Positions 1-23,853 of a stretch of DNA of 64,000 nucleotides are shown here, piece by piece. The stretch's first letter is position 1, and every line of letters begins with the position of its first letter. Below the pieces are notes generated by a model, which worked only from the letters and a program-made list of their open reading frames with translations, ran no database searches and was not told where the DNA came from. Origin of the DNA: Chrysomallon squamiferum (taxonomy: Eukaryota > Mollusca > Gastropoda > Neomphalida > Peltospiridae); the NCBI GenBank assembly GCA_012295275.1, contig CM022670.1, positions 13,351,583-13,415,582 on the forward strand. The letters are read 5' to 3'. Both the position numbers and the translations under genes were made by a program.

Positions 1-698
1 AGCAGCTGTAGTCCATTTTGCTACATCTTTATTATCAGTGGGTAAATCTTTTGTAAATTAATTTTATCTCCCAGTGTGTGTATCTATCAAGAAAAAAATA
101 AATCAGCCACGATGTATCATAATGAGTTTGTAATAACGATGTTAAACTTTATAATTAGTAAAGATAGATCTCCAGTAATAAAACAATTTGCTGACACTAC
201 CACAGGTACACTTCAAAGTGTGTTGAATAGTTAAATACAACATCTCAAGCAAAACAGAAACTTTTCTGCGACAGACGAGTAGAGTGACTGCTAAAACAAG
301 GAGCTACAATAATTACAGTAATGATAAGATAAATTAAAACATTAAAATTAACAAATGATAAAAGAATATTACAAAGAAAAAACAACAACAGGCTAACAGA
401 ATTACAATATATATAGAACAAATTTCAAGTCATTTATAAAAAATTAATAATAAAATAATAAAAAAAATAAAAAAATATAAATCCACTACAAGAAGATCTA
501 CAAATCAAAATTCCAGTATTTAAAAAAATAATAATAATAAAAGAAAAAAAAATAACCTACAAAAATTGCACAGTGATTTAAAAACAAAATTAAACAAATT
601 TAACAAAAGTAAAAGAAACACACAAAAACAATATATGAAAGCGTAAGAAGATATTATTACTTGATAATCATTTTTGTTGTAAAGATAACAACACTCAC

Positions 699-12126
<11,428 letters not shown>

Positions 12127-12874
12127 TTTCCACGATCTGCATATAATTTTTATTTATCCATTTAAATATTTGTTTTTAATGTGTGTGTTTTTTAACACGT
12201 TATTAATGATGAATGAAGTGTAGATCAGAGTAACCAAGTGTCAGTCTATTGTCGCTAATTTGCTTTTGATTGCGAAATCCTTTGTAATCCGGATTTTATA
12301 TCAAATTCACTTCATTTCATCTTCTGCTAAAGATCTTTCCAAAACGCTGACATCAAGTTTATTTATAAAATAACAAACACTGTAACAAACAATTACTCTC
12401 TACTTCGCCTTCCTCATGGACTCCAATGTAAACTATTCCATTATACTATTTTCTAAAAACAACGTATGACAATTTTGATAGGTGTTGATTTTAAACATAA
12501 AAAGTACATAGTGCTTAACAACAAATTCGAAATATTAGTTTCACTTACTGAAAATCAAAATACTTTAGGGACATATAAAAAAAAAAAAAAAAAAAAAAAT
12601 GTATTTAAATTATAATCTGTCATCTAGAATGTATTCTTTGAATGGAATACACTAAATGTACAAGTTTTTTTTTGAGCGAAAAGACAATATTCACATAAAA
12701 TATTTGTTTTAAATAATAAAATAATCCTTATTATATTTTTAGTCAGATATTTAATAAATATTAATATTACTATTTATGTAGGTTATATACTAAAATTTAG
12801 ATAACATGTATGTGTTGTCAAACGTTTTATTTTATAAAAATATTTTCCGATTCTAACAAATATCAGGAAACAAA
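12127..12874. promoter_or_regulatory. Divergent 5' region between NEK1 and NDUFA2
   Basis: These 748 bases separate the two start codons of oppositely transcribed genes, so they must hold both transcription starts and any shared promoter. The sequence is very AT-rich with an A run near 12579-12599. I see no convincing TATA box or single strong factor site, so this call rests on position alone. Confidence 0.5.
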
Positions 12875-14682
12875 ATGGCAGCGGCAATTCGACTAGGTCA
12901 ACATTTGAAAGAACTTAGAATACATCTGTGTCAAAAGTCAGCAGCCAGCAAAGGTGTTAGGTATAGAGAATATTTGATTACATAGATTGGCTTTATTTAA
13001 ACTGTTCAATTTATTATTCTCTCCGAAATATTTAAATAAAGTCCTAATACTATTTTAAATTAAGACTTAGATGTTTCCATTATTTTGACCTCCAGACTGA
13101 CGACAGTTATGTTCTTTAAAACGTGTTTAATACATAGTTTGTTACGTCTTTTTTTCCATTGAGCTTAATTTATAATATCGTTGTTTCAGATTTTAATTTA
13201 ATTTTTGTATTATTTTAATGCATTACAATAATCGAATATGTGAATTATAATTACAATATCTTGAAATAATATTATTATGGAAAAAAAATTAAATTAAATT
13301 AAATTATCTATCACTGATATAACTCCTCAGCTTTTAAAACTAATATTATTTTCTTTAATATTTGCTTTGGTACAGAACTAATGCTATTTAAATTTATAAA
13401 GTTAGTGAATGATTAATTAGGCAAGATAAAAGAAACAACAAAAAACACTTGTTTGCCATCCCCATCTGACCTTAGAGATGCCCCCAGCCACCAGATATAT
13501 ATGATATTTTTTTCTTTTTCGAAAAACCCTTCATGCCTAATATAATATTATCCAGTGATTGTACAATCAATGACAAACTTCCTCCTGATGACACTGACAC
13601 CGTCAGACCACTTGTACATGTGAATAAACACCAGTTCCAATTTTTTTCTGTTCAACTATTTTCTGGTATTTGTGATATGCTACTTAGCCAAGGAAGGTTG
13701 TAGTATGCCTTCTGTCGATATTATGCATTTGGAATTTTATTGTACATTTTGCAGTTTAGACATGATGACAATTGTTGAAGATGACATGCAATACACACAA
13801 TGAAAAACGAAAAATCAAAAATCTCCATCTTGATATACAAAAAATGAAATAAGTATTTTTATTATGTGGCTTTGTTAAAGACTAAAGGGAAAATACCTGT
13901 TTAATTAGAAGACATTTAAAAAACTGTAGATAATCATAATGTAATTTTAAATAAATTAACTTTGTTTTTGCTGCACAGCAAAAGTAAGCCTTAGTAATAA
14001 AGATTTATTTTTATTCCAAACAGGGAATTCATTGAAAATCACTATGTATCCTTGAAGAAAAATAATCCCAAATTTCCAGTACTTATTCGTGAATGCAGTG
14101 GTGTGCAGCCTAAGCTGTATGCAAGATATGGTGAGTATTTATGACTGCTAATAATTTAAATCATTATTAATACTTCTTCCATTGATTACAGGTGTAATCT
14201 TTAAATTATAATCTAATCCAGATTGATAACTGTAATGATTATAACATTAAAGAGTACTCTAAAGTAACTTATTTATATTATACACCCTTTAACCATTGAA
14301 TTGTAACTAAATTGTATATCTGCTTTTTTAATCATCTGGCATTATAATTTAAAGTTAAAACATTTAATAATAATAATAAATGAAATTAAAAAATTTCAGT
14401 ACCAAATGTTTTTATATTGCTAGATTCTTCAGTTTATAGCCACAGAAAGGTATTCTATGAGTATCAACATTGTTGTTGGAAATCAGAATTAATATTAATA
14501 TGTAACAATGTTCTTTCCTCTGTATATAATTATTTTTAGTTTATTTTGGATATGCTTTCTATATAAAATAAAATTTTAGTAACTGTTTTATTTCAGAATT
14601 TGGCAAGGAATCTAGCCTGTCATTATCTGACATGAGTTCTGATCAGGTGGCAAAAGCAATCGAAACCCTGGCAAAACGATGA
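12875..14682 (+). CDS. NDUFA2: NADH:ubiquinone oxidoreductase subunit A2 (complex I B8 subunit)
   Basis: This is an accessory subunit of mitochondrial respiratory complex I with a thioredoxin-like fold, sitting on the matrix arm. There are three exons, 12875-12960, 14024-14130 and 14597-14682, with phases 2 and 1. They join to 92 residues, close to the 99 of human NDUFA2. The start [20 protein letters not shown] and the block [18 protein letters not shown] are hallmark segments. Cys19 and Cys53 match the two conserved cysteines that can form a disulfide in the human protein. The protein ends AIETLAKR before TGA. There is no frame break. The start codon follows an A-rich CAAA context. The gene is divergent from NEK1 and convergent with PLRG1. 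Confidence 0.95.
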
Positions 14683-16138
14683 CATGTTCTGAAGTGTTTA
14701 AATTTTGTGTTTAAAAACAGTCAAACATTTTGTAATTAATATCCCATGCTGGAACTCTGAATCAGTTTGTTATTTATCTAGATGAAAGACCTAGCAGCCA
14801 TTAACCCAATAATCTTAGATAAATGTGTAGAAAATTTAAAAAACATTTAAGATTAAAATAAAATGTGCTTTGTTTATCCATCTTTGTGTGTTTTTTTTAT
14901 TACAAAGATAATGAGATATTTAAGGTATATATGTGATAGGAGATTACAGACATCCTATTACACAGTTGTATTACTGAGTGATTGTTTTGTTACTGGTTCA
15001 GGCTTTGCTAATAATAATTTTATTTAATTTTGTGCTTAGTACAAATAAATCTTTGCAAAATTGTTTTTTCTCATTTCTTCAGTCTGTCAGATTTTTATCT
15101 TTTAGACAAAGATTTCAGCATTCGTTCGTTCTAATTAATATTTGTGATGTTTTGCTATTACCAATGAATTAAAACATAAAGTGGAAGTATACAGTTGGCA
15201 GTTTGGACCAACTTCCACAGAAATATTTAATGACTTATGTGTTAGATATAAGATAATTTTCCTTTATGATCGTATAAACTAATTGCCATTTACACCAATA
15301 TTTTCTAAACCCTTCATTACAGAAAATGCAAAAAAGATCCTTTATTATAATCAGATTGCTGTCATTAATCCATATATTTCTGTACAAAGTTAATCATTTT
15401 CAGCAAAAGGATTGATCTTATATAGCCTTTCTGCCATAGGACAGTTCCCAAGAATAAATAAAATAGGTTGACAAATTCAAGAATGTAAATTTTAATAAAC
15501 AACAACAGATGAGACAAATTTAATGCCTTATTAACAGTTGTTAGGAAATTATGTTTGGTGATCTGAGCTGTTCATATCTGAACAAAAACAACCATTAATT
15601 TTAATGAAAGTTTTATTAGTCTCTGTGACAATATGACAATGAATGAAATATAAAAATAATGAAACAAGTACTTGTACATACATTTAATTCTTAGCAAGTA
15701 CTTTGAATTTTGTGATACTTTTGAAAGAAAATCAAGGATTTAGGTGCTTGCCGTTTTATTATCTTTACTAGTACAAATCAAAATCTATTGAATTCTTTTT
15801 GGATTGTGTAAATTGGAAGTGAATAACAACCATTTTCAAAATAATTTACACACTGACAAGAACATGTTTATTTTTCATATTCCTGAGTAACAAAACAGTT
15901 TTGTATTTCTTTCAGTGATAAAAATAGCTAAGAATCTCTCTTTTAGTATAGTTATCAACAGATAAGTATCTATATACAAAATAAAACAAATTATTCCTGT
16001 GCATTCAATACTGTCTGAATGATTTAGTCACACAAGCAGGAACAGAACTGATACAGAAGATCCCAACTCGAGCAACTGTCCACAGATTCTGTGTCTGGTA
16101 ATAAAAGAATTAATGTCTGAATCTGTTTAATCTGTCAT
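14683..16138. other. Convergent intergenic region, NDUFA2 and PLRG1 3' ends
   Basis: About 1.46 kb between two stop codons. It contains an AATAAA at 14857-14862, about 175 bases past the NDUFA2 stop and a good polyadenylation signal candidate. The rest is AT-rich with no supported gene; a 64-codon open frame at 14978-15172 shows no family resemblance. Confidence 0.6.
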
Positions 16139-19100
16139 CTAATACCGTTTCTTCTTCAAAATGTCTGGTCGCCAGTTTATAGGATGTGTCTCTTCCGTCT
16201 GAAAAAGAGGCAGAAAAACAAATTATAGAATAAACAGTTTATTTAATAACTTTACATTTAAAAAATGTGTTAGCATAATATGCCTGGATTTCAATGATAT
16301 TTTATGAATCCATTTTTAATATTTTCATTTATTCTTGTATTTATGGTGTTACAGTTCATAGTGTTGTCAGTACATTGTCTTTATATACCAACATAGACAG
16401 AAAATGAATATGCAAACCTCAACTGTAAAGTAATAATACAAATAGATAATAATGATATATATTTATTATAGATAAAAGGTGATCAGATATACCATTTCTT
16501 TACTGAAAACAATGCTTACCGCAGTTTCATCTTCTTTGTATATTTTAATTGTTTTGTCTGCCTCTGCAGTGATTAGTCGAGTTCCACTGTGATCAAACTC
16601 AACAGCAAATATTCCAGCTTCTGAGTCGATAGACCCTGGCTGAGCAGCAGCTTGCAGTCTCTGGTAGTTGTATCCTGTTCTCCAGTCCCAGAAGTGCATT
16701 GTACCATTGTCAGCTAAAAATATTTAAAAACAAAACCCCATCAAAATAGTTTCAATACATATATAAGTAAAGTATTGGCTGGCAACCATTTATTTTTTCA
16801 GTACACCATTAAAAATACTTTTTATGTTTTGGGGCCCCATGGTTATAAATTATGTTATATAAAGAATAACAGAAGTATGATTGATTTTGTTGTATAGTTA
16901 TGGTATAAATATACAGTTTTTACTGTCATCTCATAGTATTGTGCAGATTAAGTAGTAAAGTATAGGAGGACTTGGTTACATCATGCTAGCTTGAACTGTT
17001 TAAATTTTGATACATACACGTGGCATTTATATCTAAATCTAATTTGACTTGAGATACAAAATCACTCTGCAGTGTGACAATTAACTATTTTTCTAAGATT
17101 AAGGCATGAGAAAACAATTTTTGTCAAAATGAAGAATAAATGAATAAATTATGTCAGACATCAGCAATTGTGTTCAATTGTTTCAATGTAAAATAATATG
17201 AGTGATAATTATGAACTTGCCAGCTGAAACGAGAACATTATCTGAATTGAGGCCCAGACAGTTGATGATTGCATTGTGACCCGACAGATTCTGTATAAAA
17301 TTGCCATCAGGAAACTTCCACTGTTTAATATTGTCTGGTGAAGCTGAACCAAATGTGTATCTGAAAATATTTTTAATATTATCTTAGTTATCAAAAAACT
17401 TATTTCAAAATTATAAGGCTAAAATTATGTGAGTTACAGGATAGTTTTAATAATGTTTGAAGAATATCCTTGTTAAGTAAAGATAAATTTCATCATAGTT
17501 AGAATTTAGATTATTGAAATTTTCATTCTTCTTTAGAAAACTGAAAGAAAAACATAACATGTTCTTTTTTAATCTTCCATTTAAATATTTTGTTTTATAC
17601 AACTCCAGCAAAAAGCAGTTAAAAATACAATTTTGTATTTTAATATAAAACCTGCCCTTCCAAAAATGTTGAAAAATATTATGATATATATAATGTTTTT
17701 ATTTTCAAACTGAAAATTTTTTTTTCACTCACTGTGTAGGATGTAGTGCCACTGCTCTAACACTCTTCTTATGATTAGTCAAAGTAACCTTTGACCTTCC
17801 AGCTGCCAAGTCCCATAATCTTATAGTGCAGTCATGACTTCCTGAGATTACCTGTGGTTCTGAAGCCTGGCATTTCACCACGGCAACTGTGTTCTGATGA
17901 CCAACCATTGTGTGTACACATGCCTTGGTCCTCATGTCCCAACACTAGAATAAATACATTTTTAATTTTTAATGAAAAAAAAAATTACCATGCTCTTGAA
18001 AGAATACTTATTTTTTAAATAGTGTTGAAAAAAAAAGAATTTAAATTGTGGCATCTGCTTTCTTTTCTATGGGAAGGAAATGTTAAATATCCTTTGTTTT
18101 TAATCAGTAAACAAAGCTTTTGATACAGCAATGCATTTTGTCTTACTCTCTCTGTCAGATAAAATTCTCTATTAGACATCATCTTAAAGGATGTTATCAT
18201 TCTATTTCATTTAAATATACTGTGATCAGAATATTACATTAATATTTTTTTAATTCTTCAAACACTTACCCTGACAGTAGCATCTCTGCCACAAGTTAGA
18301 AGAACATCAATGGTAGGGTGAATATCCAGTGAGTAAACAGCACTTAAATGGCCATGGTAATGACGAATAGTCTAAACAAATTAAAAATTATCTTAGTGTC
18401 ATGTACAATATATCTTACAGTAAAAATGTAAGAATATAATTATTATGGTCAGTAATATATTTACATTTTTGCATTATTAAAATTATTTCTAACCTAACGT
18501 ATTTACAAAATGAATTTTTCCAAAAGTAACATTTTAAAACTGCAAATAAAAAATTTGAAGTCTGAGAAATCTTCAGCAATATACACACATAAAAAATGTG
18601 TATTTTCAGAACAAAATTTTATAACTGTAAAGAAGTGATTGAAATTTTAGGAAGTATTTTATATATATATACTTCAACATTTATCGATCTAAATTACAAA
18701 ATTATATTAAAATAAATTAGTCAAATCCTAAATAAACATCACAGCAGGACTCTTATTTTATTAATAAATATTATAAAAATTAAATGAATTTTAAATATTT
18801 ACCTTGAAAGGGTACACATGAAAAAAACAATACTTCAGTTCATTAATAAAACTATTATTATTTAAATTGATTAATGTTGAGATAAAAATTAAGCTGTATA
18901 AACCTTATTGTATTCCAAATCCCAACACTTCACTTGTTTGTCCTCACCACAAGAAAACAAGTAAGGTTGTCGAGGGCTGACGGCAACCCCACGCACTGTG
19001 CTAATGTGACCTGTCAATGACAGTTTGAGTGTTCCAGTTGCCAAGTCCCAGATCTAAAAATGAATTAAAAAGAAGTATAAAAAAACAGACATAAGTCTAT

Positions 19101-22100
19101 ATATGTTAGCTTTGTGTTTTAGATACTAATATTTCAGACATTATTACATATAGTGTTCAAAATTATATATTATAAATATCTTGAGTTAAGTTACTTACCT
19201 TTATCACTCTGTCACCTGCTCCTGTTACAAACCATTCATTACCAGGTTCTATTGCAATACATCGAACCCATCCAAGATGGCCACTTATAACCTGAAATAT
19301 TATAAAGCAGAATTCACATAAATAATATATACTGTAAATATGATTAAAAAATAAAATTTATTAAAAAACCAGATTCAGTTTTTATTTTAATACTATTTCT
19401 GAAAAACAGCTAATAATTACTCTTTACAAATAACTGAATAAAATGGTTTCAATGGTTTTTAGACTAGTGACAGATGATGCATACTTTTGTTTAGAATTAA
19501 ATAATATTTAATGTACAAAATAAAGAGGGAATAAGTGTATTTTCTTCCTGGCAAGAGAAAGTTAATGTTTACTTCTCACAATGTTAAAACACAAATACTC
19601 ACCCTGTACAATTTCCATGGAGGATGCCACTGTGGTTTTGGCATTGTTGGTGCTTTTCTCGGAACCAACATCTGTTGTTGACCAACAGTTACTGATACCA
19701 TGTTCTAGTAACAGTAAGTATAAAAAGTTAAAAAAATAACTTTGTATGTCATTTTAATACATCCAAACCAAATAAACAAAACTTTTAAGCAAAATAATGC
19801 CCTATTTTCTAGAATCATTTCTAGATGTTTTGTTTAAATGTGTATATTTTTCTTTCTCTTTTTTTCATACTTGTGTCCTAAAATTTCTTACAAATCCATC
19901 AACTGATTAAAGATATATGACATTAAAGCAATTGTTTTGTTAAAAGAATGCAATTATTTCAGAAAATAATTTGAATGTACTGCTGATAAATAACAAAAAT
20001 ATTTTTTACATTGAGAACTTACTTTAGAAGATGGATCAATTCTCTCAGATATTCCAGCATTCTGTCGGATATCATGAATGCTGGCTCCCATAGGAACATT
20101 GGTCTGTCTGCACAAATTAAACATAAAGAAGATTTAATTATCTACATAGCAATTAGAAAACAAATGATCACTGCCATTCTAAACATACTTATTTCAGAAG
20201 GTCCACCATATACAAGTGAAATGGTTGTTATCACAGTTATAGAAACAGATAACTCTGAATCTGAAGTAGATGTAAGTCCTTATTATTTGCAATTAATAAC
20301 CTTGTATCCAAATATTTAGCTTTTTCTTTAAAAATAAAATAAGTTACAATTGTATTTAATAGGGGCATTTTTAAAGATCTTAAGAAGTTTAAATTATATA
20401 ATAATAATAATAATAATATTACCGTAATAAAGATAAAAGTAAGTGTGTTAAGAGAACAAATCAAATGATCTAAATAATGTGGTGAACAGTTAAACAAAAT
20501 TAAGAACATACCTGCTTTGTTCATACATCATCATCTCCATGCCACCAACTGAACTAGGATCAGTCTGTTTGCTTGTAGAGTTTGTTAATTGAACACCTGT
20601 AAAAATAAAATTTGTTAACAATTATTTAACTTTTATTTTTATCTTCATTTTTGCTTACACAGTAATACATTTATTTTATTATTAATCAAACTTTATGGTA
20701 ACCAATACATTAAAAATCATTCAACAATACTGTCACATGATGCATAATTCTCAGTTAAAAACATTTTTTTTATTTTCCTGTAATCAAAAAACATAAAACT
20801 TGTATGACATTCATTAATAATTCTTTTCTTTCTTTTTCATTCAACTGAGCAGAGTCTTATCTTCCACCCCAGTAAAAAAGAATTAAGAAATAAAATAAAA
20901 GCAACATGACAAATGATCATGAAACCTTGCTTTTCCTATTCTTACCTGGACCATTTGGATATGGGTGTGTTCCTTGAACTGAAACTTCAAGATTTTCTGC
21001 AATATTGGATTTGAAGTATTATATAATTTATTAACACATTTATAATATGAGTTAACAGTTTCTTAGCACAGTATTCAAATATATTAAAACACAGGGAAAA
21101 CTGTTTTTTGTTTTAGATAAACATATGAATATTGTCGCACTTATACAATTTACTTAAACCAGTCCATTTTCAATAAATTGTGCATCAATAAATGGAACTA
21201 TATTCATCTTACTTTCTATAAATATCATATTAAGGTACAAATGAGACCTAGTAAAACAACTTTTCCACAATAATGCTAAATGATGCATATTAAGCTATTT
21301 ACTTTAGTTACTAATTCTCATATTACAGAACCTTTAACTGTATTACCTGAAATAACATTCTGAATATATCATTACATATTATATCAGACAGAGAGTAAAA
21401 TTTAACTGTTAAAGAAGATTATTTAATTTATGTACCAGGCCATATGTTTTCTCCATAAGGTCTAATAACATCTTGTCTGTTGTTTTCTGATTACATCTTC
21501 TTTTGGTAAATCTTTAACAGGACCATATTCATCTCTCAACTTCAGTTTTCTTCGAAGGACATCACTGAAATTAATCAGTCCTCTACTAGTACTATTGGAA
21601 ATAAATATGTATTACAGTATTGCATATTTGACTATTATTTACTGAAAGTTGTTCATATTCATGGTACCCACTTTAACTTGACACCATGGTGCAAATAAAA
21701 GTACTAAATGCATTTTTTTAATAACCATAAATGATTTTTTGTTATTAATAATAAAGTAGAGTGTAAAATAACAAACTTAAACAAATCAGCAATGCCCTGT
21801 CTCAGGATTAATGATTTAATAATAACTAATAAACTAAGAGTAAGAATCAATTAAAAAGAAAAATTATAAATATCTAAAAAACCTTTTTTCATCTCTAACA
21901 GGAAGATTTCCCTGTTCAGATATGAACATGTCATGAGTTCTTTTTAGAGATCGAAATACCAGGGTGTGGACAGAATGCTTTTGAACTTCCTATAAAATAA
22001 TAAAAATGAACATCAGATATTTTGTTATGTAATTATTTAGCGATCACAATAATTTATATTTCAACTGAACAAAAATAATAAAATGCATAATATATAAAAG

Positions 22101-22724
22101 GTTATTTTCAGCAGATCCCATCTTTTTCTTGACCAACATTTCCTTTACATTATAATTTAAATAGTAAATTATGTTATACTCTAATACTTAAGTTAAGGGA
22201 GGTAAGCTGACAATGGACTGATTAAAAACAAAAACTTGGTTCGTTTAAAATTACTTCTTTAATTTTCATTATCACAATCGTGCAATGCTCCAGTTATGCC
22301 GGTAAAAAAAAAGAGAAAAAATAACAGAATAACTTCAATAAAAAAACCACTGAAGAAATTTGTTTCAAAGCAATATTATATTATGAATATAATATTAATT
22401 ATTATACTAATAAATAAATAATACTGTACGTTTATCTCATTTAGTTATTTATGCGACTTAGATTTTCTGTATTTAAGCGTTTTCCCAACATCTAATTCAA
22501 GTGAAATTGAATGAATCACTGTCTATATGATCATTATGATGAAGTTTATCACTTTAATGATTTTATTTCTTAAGTCAAGAAAACACTGCCAATGTGAATG
22601 TGAATGTTGCGATCAGAAATGATAAATGAAACATTGCAATGTAAGCTATACCAGATCGGTTAATGGAAGAATTATAGTACATGTACATAATGTAATTCTC
22701 AATAAGACACATTACCTCTGTCAT
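16139..22724 (-). CDS. PLRG1: Pleiotropic regulator 1, WD40 spliceosome protein (one frame break)
   Basis: PLRG1 (Prp46 family) is a WD40 scaffold of the Prp19/CDC5L spliceosome complex in the nucleus. Exons: 22716-22724, 21883-21989, 21436-21564, 20946-20996, 20512-20596, 20023-20107, 19603-19704, 19199-19291, 18904-19053, 18270-18371, 17733-17944, 17221-17360, 16520-16713, 16139-16198. The first coding exon holds only Met-Thr-Glu; exon 2 opens [20 protein letters not shown] as in human PLRG1. The linker [17 protein letters not shown] precedes seven WD repeats with [30 protein letters not shown] and [12 protein letters not shown] strands. It ends TEETHP...KKKRY. With one surplus A removed in exon 3 all phases close and the product is 505 residues, against 514 in human. 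Intron 12 is GC-AG. The start sits about 690 bases from the divergent MCMDC2 start. Confidence 0.94.
16714..17220 (-). other. GC-AG intron 12 of PLRG1
   Basis: The exon coding NVLVSA ends GCT G before GCAAGT. The next exon begins CT GAC AAT, giving the conserved [11 protein letters not shown]. Using the GT three bases further on introduces a stop. The donor is GCAAGT and the acceptor is tttag. Confidence 0.85.
21483..21486 (-). other. Frame break in PLRG1 exon 3 (A4 run)
   Basis: The exon begins in the frame of [12 protein letters not shown] and would stop at a TAG soon after. The downstream half reads [13 protein letters not shown] in the +1 frame, and that frame ends in phase 1 as the next exon requires. 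Dropping one A from this four-A run (TTTT on the plus strand) reconciles both. Confidence 0.8.
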
Positions 22725-23040
22725 AACTGCATATAAATGTATAATATTTTGTAAGATAAACGTTTTTACGAATTTCACTGAAGTTATCGCCAAGAATCTG
22801 GAGTTATCTCAATCATAATTACACGCTACTTCCGGTTAAAAGAGACAATGTTTGCTATCGAAACCCAGTAGTTCACTGATAAACTGAGACCAGAAAGACT
22901 GAGTATAATAGCAAAATGCACCAACAATCTATATCTTTCACTTAATACTCTATTGAGCATACAGTTTTGTCGATCAGCTTCTCGAAGGTGTCTTGATGGG
23001 TGGAATTAATAAAAACGAAAACTAATTATTAATAAATAAA

Positions 23041-23098
<58 letters not shown>

Positions 23099-23410
23099 TA
23101 ATAATAATGCGAATATTGTTATTTTATTATTATTATCTTTTTTTATTTCATTCATGTGTTCTTCAGTTTTAATTTAATTTAATTTATTTTATTTTATTCA
23201 TTATATACATCTTATCATTAATTAATTTACGGGCGAATTATATAGATTTGCATATCTTTTTTCAATCCCAAGTTCTGAAGGCGCAATTTATAAATAAAAT
23301 GGAGATTGTCGTCTGCGAACACTAACCACGTACATCGCAATGTTCATTTTATTGATGTGGTAACTACACTGTTTGATAAAAATGTTTGATATTTTCTAAG
23401 ATATAACTGA
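22725..23410. promoter_or_regulatory. Divergent 5' region between PLRG1 and MCMDC2
   Basis: These 686 bases separate the two starts. An ETS-type core, ACTTCCGGT, lies at about 22828-22836, some 100 bases upstream of the PLRG1 start, the kind of element common in housekeeping promoters. An (AAAT)n then (AAT)n microsatellite at 23032-23108 occupies the middle. Confidence 0.5.
23032..23108. repeat. (AAAT)n then (AAT)n microsatellite
   Basis: Tetranucleotide units pass into trinucleotide units in the PLRG1/MCMDC2 shared 5' region. Confidence 0.85.
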
Positions 23411-23769
23411 ATGGAAAATAAAGAATTAAGATTTTCTCTCTTGAAATCGGCTGCGGAATATTTAGATATCAGTGGGAATTTAACAGAAGTGAAACGGCTA
23501 TGTAAACAATATCAGCAGAACCAGGTATGTTTTATATAAATGAAAGATCTGAAAAACAAAACAAAACAAATTAGATTCTACAGTTTATTTATTTATTTAT
23601 TTATGTTTCATCTACTGACTGATCTTTCTTTTTCACATTATTCTTACAGGGTATTCTTGTATATACATTTAAAATTCATATTGATCCTACTGAACTAGTT
23701 GATAAAAGCAGTAAGTATTTCATTCACATAACTTTTTCAAAAGGCAATAATTAAATATTAAAAATAATT

Positions 23770-23853
<84 letters not shown>

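Noticed and set aside
21466-21483. Possible 18-base intron in PLRG1 exon 3 to explain the frame break
   Set aside because: Far below any plausible intron size, and a multiple of three, so it would not change the frame.
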